This document shows, piece after piece, positions 47,182 to 56,640 of a stretch of DNA of 64,000 nt (position 1 is the first letter of the stretch; every line of letters begins with the position of its first letter). This stretch comes from Rhodohalobacter halophilus (lineage in GTDB: Bacteria > Bacteroidota > Rhodothermia > Balneolales > Balneolaceae). A model generated the notes under the pieces. It saw only the letters and a list, made by a program, of their open reading frames with translations, was not told where the DNA came from and made no database searches. The stretch is from contig NZ_MDWE01000022.1 in assembly GCF_001715195.1 (NCBI RefSeq), positions 62,001 to 126,000 on the forward strand. The letters run 5' to 3'. The position numbers and the translations under genes were made by a program.

Positions 47182-50172
47182 ATGAAGGTAAAACAGCTAC
47201 TCAGCCTGCTTTTGATCCTGTTCTTTTGTTCATACGCTCTGCCGGCGCATGCACAATCTGAACTTACGGTCAGTGGTACGGTTACAGAATTAGAAACGGG
47301 TGAACCTTTACCCGGTGTGAACATCACCGTAAAGGGATCGCCGGATCGGGGTACAACAACAAACCTCGATGGTGAATACTCACTTAGAGTGGGAGCCGAT
47401 GAAGTATTGGTCTTTTCATATATAGGTTTCGTAACTCGCGAAATACCGGTTGACGGTCGGGAACAAATTGATGTTCAAATGAGCACGGATGTTCAAGCAC
47501 TGTCAGAACTGGTTGTTATCGGTTATGGTGTTCAGGAACGTGGTGATAATACCGGTTCCGTACGGGTAGTTAGCTCCAGAGACTTTAATCAGGGCGCTAT
47601 CACCTCTCCGGAAGAACTATTCCAGGGTCGTGCAGCCGGTGTTCAGGTTACAACAAACAGCGGTGCACCCGGTGCCGGAGCAACGATCCGTATTCGCGGT
47701 GGCTCTTCCCTCTCAGCCAGTAACGACCCTCTCTACGTTGTAGACGGCATTCCTCTGGATGACGGCGGCATTTCCGGTATGAGAAGTCCTTTGAACTCCA
47801 TTAACCCGAACGACATTGAGTCAATCACCGTACTGAAGGATGCTTCTGCAACCGCCATTTACGGTTCTCGTGCGTCAAACGGTGTGATTATCATTACCAC
47901 CAAGAGAGGACAAACCGGACAGGATATTCAAGTGAATTACACCGGACGGTACTCATATCAGACAAACTCTGATCGAATTGATGCACTAAGTGCTGAAAGG
48001 TTCCGGCAGTTTGTAGAAATTGGTGTTAATAACGGCAATATTCCATCAGGTGCTCTGAACACATTGGGCAACAGCCAAACTGATTGGCAGGATGAAATTT
48101 TCCGAAACACTTTCAGCCAGGATCATAACATTAGTGTAAGTGGTGCAGTCGGAGATCTTCCTTATCGTGCATCTTTAGGATTTTCAGGAAATCAAGGTGT
48201 ACTTAAAACCTCTTATAATGATCGATTAACAGGATCCATTGCATTGAATCCGACTCTGTTTGATGACCAATTCTCCATCGAACTGAACGCCAGAGGAACA
48301 CGAGTTGACAACAGATTTGCTGATCAGGGTGCCATTAACACTGCTATCAACTACGACCCGACTCAACCTGTAATGTCCGGTAACAGCCAGTATGGCGGGT
48401 ATACCGCTTGGTTAGACGGTGATGGAAATCCAATTCCAATTGCACCGGCCAATCCGGTTGCACTGATTGACCAGCGCAGAGATGAGTCTACTGTTTACCG
48501 ATTAATCGGTAACGTGAAACTGGATTACAATCCTTCTTTCTTTGAAGATCTGACAGCAACTCTTAACCTTGGAATGGACTACTCTGATGTTGGAGATGGG
48601 AAAGTATTGGTAAGTGATGAAGCAGCCTATGCTTTTGACGGACAAGGACTTTCCGGTGTTCAGACCGATTATGATCAGAAAAAGGAGAATGAACTTCTCG
48701 ACTTTTACCTGAACTACAATACAGATCTGCCTTCCATTGAAAGTCGTCTGGATTTAACGGCCGGTTATTCATGGGAACACCACTATGAGGAGGGTTCAAA
48801 CTACTCAACAAACTTCGACCGCTCCCAGGCTGTACGTGTAGACTCAGATACTCAATACAAAACTGAGTACTACATCACATCATTCTTTGGTCGTGCCAAC
48901 TACACGCTGATGGACAAGTATCTGTTTACAGGTACGTTGCGTTATGATGGTACCTCACGTTTTTCTGAAGATAATCGCTGGGGACTCTTCCCATCTTTTG
49001 CATTTGCATGGCAGATGCATAAAGAGAGCTTTTTGGAGCAGTATGACAACCTGAGTGAATTGAAATTACGATTAGGTTACGGTGTTACCGGTCAGCAGCG
49101 AATTGGACAGGGTAACTACCCTTACCTGCCGCAGTACACATACGGACAGAATACTGCTCGCTATCCTTTTGGCACTGAATTTATTACAACACTGCGACCA
49201 GAAGGATACAATTCTGAGCTGAAGTGGGAGGAGACAACCACATACAACGTAGCTCTTGATTACAGTTTCAACAACGAGCAGGTTTTCGGTTCTATTGAGT
49301 ACTACCTCCGTGAAACAGATGATCTGCTTAACGTGATTCCTGTACCTGCAGGTACAAACTTTACGAACCGAATTCTTTCAAACGTAGGTTCACTTGAGGT
49401 ACAGGGTTTGGAGTTTGACATTACAACTAGACTGTTATCAACCGAGAACACCTTCTGGCAGGTAACGTTCAACACATCTTATACAATTGATGAGATCACC
49501 AAGCTTACAACAGCTGACGATCCAACATATGTGGGTGTGGAAGTTGGTGGAATTGCCGGCGGTACCGGTAACATGGTACAGGTACACAGTGTAGGCTATC
49601 CAAGAAATTCATTCTTCGTTTATGAGCAGGTATATGATCAAACAGGTGCTCCAATTGAAGGGCTGTATGTAGATAGAAACGGAGACGGCGTTATTGATGA
49701 AGCAGACAAATATCGATACAAGAGCCCTAATCCGGACTTAACATTTGGCCTCTCCTCCCGTTTTGAATACAAGCAGTGGGATGCATCTTTTTCTGCACGA
49801 GCAAACGTTGGGAACTACGTTTATAACAATGTAGCGTCTGACCGAGGCTTCTACAATTCAGTGTATAACACTGCAGGATACACGATGAATCCTACTGAGT
49901 ACATTTATGAAACAGGGTTCAGAACGGCTCAATACAGATCCGACCACTATGTTGAAAATGCATCTTTTGTAAAACTGGACAACGTTTCAGTAGGATACAC
50001 ATTTGACAGTCTGTTTGATCTGGTTTCTTCAATGAGAGTATCTGCTACGGTACAAAATGTATTTACAATTACGGAGTACAGCGGGCAGGATCCGGAGGTA
50101 TTTGGTGGAATTGACTTCAACCTCTATCCACGGCCACGCACCTTTTTGTTGGGACTCAATCTCAACTTTTAA
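47182..50172 (+). CDS. SusC/RagA-family TonB-linked outer-membrane transporter
   Basis: A 996-residue TonB-dependent transporter of the SusC class. The signal peptide ends near AHAQS (residue 25). A carboxypeptidase-regulatory-like domain follows (VSGTVTELETGEPLPGVNIT to about residue 105), then the plug with GYGVQERGDNTGSV, IRIRGGSSLSASNDPLYVVDG and ILKD-like VLKDASATAIYGSRASNGVI. A 22-strand-type barrel ends in PRPRTFLLGLNLNF. It imports oligosaccharides across the outer membrane together with the SusD lid. The neighbouring GH13 amylase, SusE and LacI genes point to starch or maltodextrin. It heads a plus-strand operon with susD and susE. Confidence 0.95.
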   Translation: MKVKQLLSLLLILFFCSYALPAHAQSELTVSGTVTELETGEPLPGVNITVKGSPDRGTTTNLDGEYSLRVGADEVLVFSYIGFVTREIPVDGREQIDVQMSTDVQALSELVVIGYGVQERGDNTGSVRVVSSRDFNQGAITSPEELFQGRAAGVQVTTNSGAPGAGATIRIRGGSSLSASNDPLYVVDGIPLDDGGISGMRSPLNSINPNDIESITVLKDASATAIYGSRASNGVIIITTKRGQTGQDIQVNYTGRYSYQTNSDRIDALSAERFRQFVEIGVNNGNIPSGALNTLGNSQTDWQDEIFRNTFSQDHNISVSGAVGDLPYRASLGFSGNQGVLKTSYNDRLTGSIALNPTLFDDQFSIELNARGTRVDNRFADQGAINTAINYDPTQPVMSGNSQYGGYTAWLDGDGNPIPIAPANPVALIDQRRDESTVYRLIGNVKLDYNPSFFEDLTATLNLGMDYSDVGDGKVLVSDEAAYAFDGQGLSGVQTDYDQKKENELLDFYLNYNTDLPSIESRLDLTAGYSWEHHYEEGSNYSTNFDRSQAVRVDSDTQYKTEYYITSFFGRANYTLMDKYLFTGTLRYDGTSRFSEDNRWGLFPSFAFAWQMHKESFLEQYDNLSELKLRLGYGVTGQQRIGQGNYPYLPQYTYGQNTARYPFGTEFITTLRPEGYNSELKWEETTTYNVALDYSFNNEQVFGSIEYYLRETDDLLNVIPVPAGTNFTNRILSNVGSLEVQGLEFDITTRLLSTENTFWQVTFNTSYTIDEITKLTTADDPTYVGVEVGGIAGGTGNMVQVHSVGYPRNSFFVYEQVYDQTGAPIEGLYVDRNGDGVIDEADKYRYKSPNPDLTFGLSSRFEYKQWDASFSARANVGNYVYNNVASDRGFYNSVYNTAGYTMNPTEYIYETGFRTAQYRSDHYVENASFVKLDNVSVGYTFDSLFDLVSSMRVSATVQNVFTITEYSGQDPEVFGGIDFNLYPRPRTFLLGLNLNF

Positions 50173-50197
50173 TTGAAACACCTTAATCTTGACGATT

Positions 50198-52117
50198 ATG
50201 TTGATTAACAAATTTAGATTCTTAATACTCGCACTTGTCGGGCTAACGGTTGCGTTCGCCACGTCATGTGTAAACGATCTGAACACATCGCCGATTGACG
50301 ACAATGTTGTCACATCTGCTAATGTGTATGATACTCCTGACGATTTCCGCCAGGTTTTAGCAAAACTATATGCAGGGTTTGCAGCTACCGGCCAAGAAGG
50401 ACCGGCCGGTAATGCCGATATCCAGGGAATTGACGAAGGTTTCTCAAGTTACATTCGTCAGCTTTGGGTCCACCAAACCATTACAACTGATGAAGCAGTT
50501 GTTGGCTGGAATGATGAAGGTTTACCGGAATTCAATTACCACACCTGGACCCCCTCCAACGACTTCGTGATGGGAATGTACTCTCGTATTTTTTACGAAG
50601 TAACTCTTACCAACGAGTTTATAAGGGAAGCACAACAACGTGATGAGAATATCATCAAAGAGATGGAAGCTGAAGCTCGCTTCCTTCGTGCACTCAGTTA
50701 CTGGCATGCTCTGGATCTCTTTGGCGGCAATGTTCCGTTTGTAACAGAAGAAGATCCGATTGGAGCTTACATGCCTGAACCAACCAATTCACAGGATCTA
50801 TTCAACTATATTGAAAGTGAGTTGCTTGAAATTCAGGATGAACTTGCAGCACCCGGCCAGAATGAGTATGGTCGTGCCGATCGCGGTGCTGCCTGGACAC
50901 TTCTTGCAAAACTCTACTTAAACGCTGAAGTTTATATAGGCCAGGATCGCAACAGTGATGCCCTCACCTATGCCGAAAGAGTCATAAATGAAGGCGGCTA
51001 CGAATTAGCTGACAATTATGAGCATCTCTTTCTTGCTGACAACGATACAAATCAGGGAACAAATGAAATCATCTTCCCTATCCGTTTTGATGGAGATAAC
51101 CTTCAGACTTTCGGTGGAACAAACTTCATTATCCACGCAGCGATTGGTGGTAATATGAGTGCATCTGCTTTTGGTATGGACGGTGGTTGGGCCGGTCACA
51201 GAGTAACTCCTGAATTTGTGTCACTCTTTGATGATTCAGACCTTTTTGAAGGTACTCAAACAGAGAATACCGGAGGATACCCTGAAATCTATGTTCCGGG
51301 TGGCTACCAGGCTGCCAGTGGTTATGGAGGTGATTGGTCACCTGGAGATGCACCGGCTCTGATTTCTGAAAACAGCAATGATGTTTACACCGGTTTGGTT
51401 TATTTTGCAAACCCCGGTTCTGAATTCAAGTTCACCCCATCTCCTTCTTGGGACGATGGTGATTATGGTGGATCAAATGGAACCTTAACGAACGGTGGTG
51501 ACAATATAACCGTAAGTGAGGCCGGCCTATATGAAATCACTGTTGATCTTAACAACATGACGTACCAACTCGAGATATCCGCTTCAGAAGGACGTGCTAT
51601 GTTCTACACAGATGGGCAGTCACTTGAAATTGATGAACTCGGTGAATTTACCAATGGTTACGCAGTAACCAAGTGGAAGAACATCACTTCTACCGGACAA
51701 CCGGGTAAGCGTCTTGAATTTGCCGACACCGATTTTCCAATGTTCCGTTTAGCTGATGTGTATTTGATCTACGCAGAAGCAACTGTACGCGGTGCATCAG
51801 GCGGAAGTTCAACAACTGCAGCTAACTACATTAATGAACTGCGTGAAAGAGCTTACGGAAGTGATATTGCAAACATCACGTCATCCGATCTCGATCTGGA
51901 CCTGATTTTTCAAGAACGTACCAGAGAGCTCTATTGGGAAGCACACAGACGTACGGACCTCAGACGATTCGGTCTATACACAGGCAGCGATTATGTGTGG
52001 TCATGGAAAGGTTCATCTCAGGAAGGAAGTGGAACTAGCAACCACTACGAAATATTCCCGATTCCATCTTCAGATATCAACTCAAATCTGAACCTGACCC
52101 AGAATCCGGGTTACTAA
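50198..52117 (+). CDS. SusD/RagB-family lipoprotein with an inserted SusE/F-like domain
   Basis: A 639-residue surface lipoprotein (lipobox ATSC near residue 25). ATG 50198 is preferred over an in-frame TTG three codons upstream. The N-terminal TPR part (YDTPDDFRQVLAKLYAGFA, EAEARFLRALSYWHALDLFGG) and C-terminal part (FPMFRLADVYLIYAEA, RTRELYWEAHRRTDLRRFG) are normal SusD, where glycan is bound at the SusC lid. At about residues 358-465 an extra beta-sandwich is inserted, beginning YPEIYVPGGYQAASGYGGDW. It is nearly the same as the first SusF-type domain of the downstream SusE protein. Most SusD proteins are 500-580 residues, which fits an insertion of about 100. The insert probably adds a carbohydrate-binding surface. 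Confidence 0.92.
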   Translation: MLINKFRFLILALVGLTVAFATSCVNDLNTSPIDDNVVTSANVYDTPDDFRQVLAKLYAGFAATGQEGPAGNADIQGIDEGFSSYIRQLWVHQTITTDEAVVGWNDEGLPEFNYHTWTPSNDFVMGMYSRIFYEVTLTNEFIREAQQRDENIIKEMEAEARFLRALSYWHALDLFGGNVPFVTEEDPIGAYMPEPTNSQDLFNYIESELLEIQDELAAPGQNEYGRADRGAAWTLLAKLYLNAEVYIGQDRNSDALTYAERVINEGGYELADNYEHLFLADNDTNQGTNEIIFPIRFDGDNLQTFGGTNFIIHAAIGGNMSASAFGMDGGWAGHRVTPEFVSLFDDSDLFEGTQTENTGGYPEIYVPGGYQAASGYGGDWSPGDAPALISENSNDVYTGLVYFANPGSEFKFTPSPSWDDGDYGGSNGTLTNGGDNITVSEAGLYEITVDLNNMTYQLEISASEGRAMFYTDGQSLEIDELGEFTNGYAVTKWKNITSTGQPGKRLEFADTDFPMFRLADVYLIYAEATVRGASGGSSTTAANYINELRERAYGSDIANITSSDLDLDLIFQERTRELYWEAHRRTDLRRFGLYTGSDYVWSWKGSSQEGSGTSNHYEIFPIPSSDINSNLNLTQNPGY

Positions 52118-52147
52118 TCGTAACAAACATTTTAAAGTATTATAGTC

Positions 52148-53203
52148 ATGAAAAAATCAATTATATCGTTATTAGCGATTTTCGGACTGCTGGTCTTCAC
52201 CTCGTGTGAAGATACAGCGGGACCGGTGATGGAAGGGGCTCCCGAAGCACCCGAAATTACTGAGCCAACTTCCGGTTCTTCCTTTGTATTAAACGAAGAG
52301 GACATGGACGTAGAAATGGACATGATGGAGTGGTCAGCAGCAGATTTTGGATTTAGTGCTGCTGTTGAATACACCATCCAAATGGACATGGAAGGAAATT
52401 CATTTGAAGAGCCTGTTGAAATTGCCAAAGTACGAGGGAACAAATACTCTCCTACTGTTGGAGATTTGAATACCAAGTTACTGGCAGCAGGTCTTCCGTT
52501 TGGAACAGAGTCTTTAGTTCATTTTCGAATCAAAGCAGAAGTGAGCAGCAATGTACGTGCAGTATACTCACAGCCGGTTCAAGTGGGAATTACTCCCTAT
52601 GAATTTGAAGTAACTTATCCCGAAATTTATGTACCGGGTGGATACCAGTCGGCGAGCGGTTACGGAAATGATTGGACTCCTGAAGACGCACCTGCCCTTT
52701 ACTCTATCAATAGCAATGACCGCTATGAGGGATATGTCTACTATGCTAATGATAACCAAGAGTTCAAATTCACAGCAGACAGATCCTGGGATCTGAACTG
52801 GGGTGATGACGGTGCCGATGGTACTCTGCAAGAAAACGGCGCGAATATCGTAATGGAAAATGCAGGATACTATAAGGTTAATGTAGACCTCAACAACTTC
52901 ACTTATACTCTGCTTTCTACTGATTGGGGAATTATCGGTGATGCAACTCCGGGTGGCTGGGATGCTGATACAGATATGACCTATGATGTAGACGATAAGG
53001 TCTGGAGAATAACCATTAACCTTAACGAAGGTGAAATGAAGTTCCGAGCAAATGATGCCTGGGATCTGAATTATGGTTCTGACGACGCAAATGGCACACT
53101 GCAACCGGGCGGTGGAAACATTCCTGTTGAAACTGCAGGAAACTATACAATTGAGCTTGATCTTACAGGTCCAATTTACAGATACTCGTTAGAACTTAAC
53201 TGA
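52148..53203 (+). CDS. SusE/SusF-type outer-membrane starch-binding lipoprotein
   Basis: A 351-residue lipoprotein with lipobox FTSC near residue 20. The N-terminal SusE domain (about 25-150; PEAPEITEPTSGSSFVLNE) is followed by two SusF-type binding domains. The first (about 153-255) begins YPEIYVPGGYQSASGYGNDW, and the second (about 256-351) begins WGIIGDATPGGWDADTDM. Each repeats a W-D-L-N-x-G-x-D-x-x-x-G-T-L motif, the usual ligand-side loop in SusE/F domains. It binds alpha-glucan at the cell surface to feed the SusC/SusD transporter. It is the last gene of the operon, followed by a strong terminator. Confidence 0.92.
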   Translation: MKKSIISLLAIFGLLVFTSCEDTAGPVMEGAPEAPEITEPTSGSSFVLNEEDMDVEMDMMEWSAADFGFSAAVEYTIQMDMEGNSFEEPVEIAKVRGNKYSPTVGDLNTKLLAAGLPFGTESLVHFRIKAEVSSNVRAVYSQPVQVGITPYEFEVTYPEIYVPGGYQSASGYGNDWTPEDAPALYSINSNDRYEGYVYYANDNQEFKFTADRSWDLNWGDDGADGTLQENGANIVMENAGYYKVNVDLNNFTYTLLSTDWGIIGDATPGGWDADTDMTYDVDDKVWRITINLNEGEMKFRANDAWDLNYGSDDANGTLQPGGGNIPVETAGNYTIELDLTGPIYRYSLELN

Positions 53204-53230
53204 GTAGTGTAGTTAAGTAATGATACCTGA

Positions 53231-53267
53231 AAGCCCGTCCGGCGAAAGCTGGACGGGCTTTTTTTTA
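53231..53267 (+). terminator. Strong rho-independent terminator of the sus operon
   Basis: AAGCCCGTCC (53231-53240) pairs with GGACGGGCTT (53251-53260) around GGCGAAAGCT, itself closed by GC-GAAA-GC. A run of T follows. It lies 27 bases after the susE stop. Confidence 0.95.
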
Positions 53268-53268
53268 C

Positions 53269-53342
53269 CACTCGTGGCAAGCCTTAGAGTCGTGCCACGA
53301 GTATTCTGTGTAATCCTTAAATCTGATAAATCCGCGTATCTC
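53269..53342. repeat. Direct repeat, left copy
   Basis: CACTCGTGGCA...CGTGCCACGAG...ATAAATCCGCGT; the first part is an internal palindrome (CTCGTGGCA/TGCCACGAG). A second copy, roughly 80 percent alike by eye, begins at 53684. Confidence 0.8.
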
Positions 53343-53391
53343 TTCGCAATTCAATAATTTATCTTTTGAGCTTATCCATTGAACAATCAAA

Positions 53392-53573
53392 CCTACTCAG
53401 TAGGAGTAAACTGTTTGTAGTATTTTTACCCAGCCAAGTAAATGATGGCTCCGTAGGAGCCTCCTGTTTGAAGAATAACAGAGAGCCATCAACACCAAAG
53501 CACCGTTAGATACTTCCATCCGAATGTTGATGTTTAAAACAAATACAGAATTACAGGGCGCTCCGATGGAGCG
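53392..53573. repeat. Cluster of three short palindromes between the direct repeats
   Basis: CCTAC-TCA-GTAGG (53392-53404), GGCTCC-GTA-GGAGCC (53447-53461) and CGCTCC-GAT-GGAGCG (53559-53573). The first two are followed by CTGTTTGnAG, so they look like members of one small repeat family. No protein-coding stretch is supported here. Confidence 0.7.
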
Positions 53574-53683
53574 GTTGAATTGATTGGGTGTACATTTTCT
53601 AAAGACAGGGTTTTCCTACGGAATATGGGATAAATCGAATCATTACATTGATGCTCAAAATTTAAGAAAACTATGTTCTAAAA

Positions 53684-53756
53684 CACTCGTGGCACGGCTG
53701 GCAGACGTGCCACGAGGAGTCTGCGTAATCCATAAATCCGATAAATCCGCGTCTCT
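53684..53756. repeat. Direct repeat, right copy
   Basis: Second copy of the 53269 repeat with the same inner palindrome and the ending ATAAATCCGCGT. Its last bases reach into the stop codon of the amylase gene on the minus strand. Confidence 0.8.
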
Positions 53757-56640
53757 ACTTGATAAGTGTCATCTTTTCCGACACTACCTGACCGCCTTGC
53801 TTCAAGCGTGCGATGTAAACCCCACTGCTCAATCCGGAGGCATCAAACTCTTCCGTAAACACTCCCCTTGGATGATTGTCTTCCTGAACCAGCGTTGTTA
53901 CACGTCGTCCCAAAACATCATACACTTCCAATGTAACAGATCCGGCTTCCGGCACTTCATATTTGATCTGTGTTGAAGGATTAAACGGATTCGGATAGTT
54001 CGAGTCAATCGAAAGCTCCCGAATCAACTGGCCGAAATCGTTCTCTCCTACCTGGAAAAAGACATTCTCTTCAGCAGGCTCTACAAAATCACTTGTATAG
54101 ATTCGAACTTCGCCCGGTGCCAGATTAAACGTTTGACGAACATTTCCTACGTCAAGACTATTTCCGGTTACAAACTCATGCCACTCTCCCTGCTGTGTAA
54201 AGTCAACGGTTGCATCACGGAAGAGCACACTGAAATTTCCGACAATCACTGCGTCCATATCTTCATGTTGTAGACGTATCCACTTGATTCCGCTGCCAAG
54301 TGATGCTTCAAATTCTGTTTCCGCACTGCTGAATACCGGACTTGAGTGGCGAAGCCTCAATAGTTCAGACCATGTTCTGTACAGTCGGAATCTGTTCTCT
54401 TCATTATAATAGCTCCAGCGCACTGGTTTTACATCCGTACGTCCAGGATCAGAACCCATACACGCTCCGTCTGATCCGTCACCCGGTTTCAGGCACTCAC
54501 CGGGACCACCTCCGTAACCCAACTCTCCAAATTGCCAGAGCATCTTGGGGCCCGGAATGGTAAAGAAAAACGATCCGGCAAGTTTCTGACGATTCAATGC
54601 TACATCAAGGTCGGTTACATTGTGATTATCATTAAGATCATTCCCAAAATTGAGATTTCTGAACATCATCCACTGCTCATCATGGCTTTCCATATATCCA
54701 ATCAAATATGGATTATTCCAGCCTCGGTTTTGGTAGAAAACTCTTGAGAAATCAGACTCTTCAGTAAAACCCATCGAAGCCTGATTGTAGCTGTGATTCT
54801 GATTTCCCCATAGCAGCATACCATAATCGGATAGTTCTATCTCTTCAGAATCCGCACCCAGGTGCTCCAGAATTATATATGCGTCCGGATCTACGGCCCA
54901 CATCTCGTCCGCCATTCTCTTCAGGTTAGCAATGCGTTCGGCATTGTACCCATCCAGTAATGACCGGTTATCAACGTTAGATGCAAAACCTTTGGAGAGG
55001 TCAAACCGGTATCCATCAACGTTGTACTCTTCGAGCCAGTAACGGTTCATCCGATCGAGCCAGTACTGTATATAGGGATGATCGTGATTGAGGTGATTAA
55101 ACACGTTATATGCGTGTTCCGGCCCAATCAATGGGTTTGAATTCCGATCTGAACCGTAAATTCGAATCAATGGAGAGTTATCTTCGGCATGGTTGTAAAC
55201 AACATCAAGCAGTACGGCAATTCCCCTGGAGTGAGCTTCATCGACAAATCGCTTGAAAGAATCTTTTGAACCATACGCTTTGTCCAGCGCTCCGTGAAAT
55301 ACAGGATTATATCCCCAGCTCAGATTACCGCTAAATTCGGAGACCGGCATTAGCTCGATGGCATTCACTCCCAGATTTTCCAGGTAGTCAAGCGTGTCGG
55401 CAAGCACGTCAAATGAGCTCTCTTCGACAAAATCTCGGAGAAGCAATTTGTAAACAACCAGTTCCTCTTTCTCCGGCCGCTCGAAATCAGGGATTTGCCA
55501 TTCGTACTCCTCCCTCCCCGGTTCGATAACGGTAACGGCATGCTCAGTCAGTCCGCGGGGGTATTCGGGCATGTCCGGGTAGATCGATTCATCAATAAAT
55601 GGATCGTTGTGCCTGTCGAGTACCAATTCTGAAAAGAGATCCGCAACGCGTATTTCACCGTCTATAAAATATTGCAGGCGATAAATCTCACCGGGAGTCA
55701 GATCATTCAGCGTAATCCAGAAACGGTTTCCGGTTGGATCGGAATCATCCAGATTCATGAAATATTCTTCACTGATTTCCCAGTCCGTCATATCCCCAAT
55801 CAGATAGGCAAACTCCTGGTCCGGTGCGTAAAATGAAAAAGTTACAGTTGAGGGATCTTCGTGGTAGTGAATCCCGTCTTCAATTCCGGACGGCCTTGCC
55901 TGTACATTCACCTCCGGATTCACCATAATGTAGAGCGAGTCTCCTTCAACATTCCCCTGATCGTCTTCTACTTCAACATAAAAATCCGTTCGTCCGGAAT
56001 CGGTTACCTCGTAATCATACTCTAGTGTTGTTTCAGTTGTTGTAACCAGTTCTGCATCTCCTTCATACAGCGTGAAGGATTGTATGGGATTGGTGGATGA
56101 TGCTTCTGCCTGCAGGTTAACCGTTTCGCCCACTTCAGCAAAATACGGATTTAATGCAGATACATCCGGCCTGGTAAACCGAACCAGCAGCTCTTCTTCG
56201 TAGAGGTCGATAAAGAGATCATCTGTTTGGGAATTACCATTCGAACTTCGAATAACCATTGCTATTTGGTATATCTTCTCGACCGATTCCGGGATGTCAT
56301 AAAAATCACGGATATTGTCAATCTCAAGCTCCCACCGATCATTACCCAAACTTGTGAACTGAGGCTGAACATTATTATCCCCCCATGTACCAATCACATA
56401 CTCCCAAGAACCGGAATCCTGATCTTCTTCAGAAATAATCACACCTGTATGTGCATATAGATTTCCTGTATATCCTTCCAAATCACCGCGGGGATCTTCT
56501 GATGCATCATAGATTATTCTAAGCGGTTGATCTTCAGTTGGAAATATCGGTTCTGTCGTGATCATCTGCCCGATAAGCGACTGGGAAGACAGAAACAGGA
56601 TGATGAATAGGAAAATGGTTTTTAAAAATCGTGTTTTCAT
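53755..56640 (-). CDS. Secreted GH13 alpha-amylase with C-terminal sorting domain
   Basis: A 961-residue secreted glucanase. After a signal peptide (1-25) there are a beta domain (about 28-150), an Ig-like domain (about 155-242) and a CBM48-like E-set domain (about 245-345; FAYLIGDMTDWEIS). The GH13 barrel then follows (about 390-830). Conserved regions are DVVYNHAE (I), GYRFDLSKGF with nucleophile D547 (II), IILEHLG with acid/base E592 (III) and ESHDEQ with D654 (IV). A Por-type sorting domain ends the protein (NYPNPFNPSTQ, LGRRVTTLV, GVYIARLKQ). It likely degrades starch-type alpha-glucan outside the cell or at its surface. The start overlaps the lacI stop by 4 bases. Confidence 0.92.
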   Translation of the reverse strand: MKTRFLKTIFLFIILFLSSQSLIGQMITTEPIFPTEDQPLRIIYDASEDPRGDLEGYTGNLYAHTGVIISEEDQDSGSWEYVIGTWGDNNVQPQFTSLGNDRWELEIDNIRDFYDIPESVEKIYQIAMVIRSSNGNSQTDDLFIDLYEEELLVRFTRPDVSALNPYFAEVGETVNLQAEASSTNPIQSFTLYEGDAELVTTTETTLEYDYEVTDSGRTDFYVEVEDDQGNVEGDSLYIMVNPEVNVQARPSGIEDGIHYHEDPSTVTFSFYAPDQEFAYLIGDMTDWEISEEYFMNLDDSDPTGNRFWITLNDLTPGEIYRLQYFIDGEIRVADLFSELVLDRHNDPFIDESIYPDMPEYPRGLTEHAVTVIEPGREEYEWQIPDFERPEKEELVVYKLLLRDFVEESSFDVLADTLDYLENLGVNAIELMPVSEFSGNLSWGYNPVFHGALDKAYGSKDSFKRFVDEAHSRGIAVLLDVVYNHAEDNSPLIRIYGSDRNSNPLIGPEHAYNVFNHLNHDHPYIQYWLDRMNRYWLEEYNVDGYRFDLSKGFASNVDNRSLLDGYNAERIANLKRMADEMWAVDPDAYIILEHLGADSEEIELSDYGMLLWGNQNHSYNQASMGFTEESDFSRVFYQNRGWNNPYLIGYMESHDEQWMMFRNLNFGNDLNDNHNVTDLDVALNRQKLAGSFFFTIPGPKMLWQFGELGYGGGPGECLKPGDGSDGACMGSDPGRTDVKPVRWSYYNEENRFRLYRTWSELLRLRHSSPVFSSAETEFEASLGSGIKWIRLQHEDMDAVIVGNFSVLFRDATVDFTQQGEWHEFVTGNSLDVGNVRQTFNLAPGEVRIYTSDFVEPAEENVFFQVGENDFGQLIRELSIDSNYPNPFNPSTQIKYEVPEAGSVTLEVYDVLGRRVTTLVQEDNHPRGVFTEEFDASGLSSGVYIARLKQGGQVVSEKMTLIK

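Noticed and set aside
53269-53756. CRISPR-like array
   Set aside because: Only two copies of the long repeat with more than 300 bases between them, different palindromes inside and no cas genes.
53584-53976. 130-codon plus-strand frame over the repeat block
   Set aside because: It crosses the direct repeat and runs antisense into the amylase sorting domain, which explains its length.
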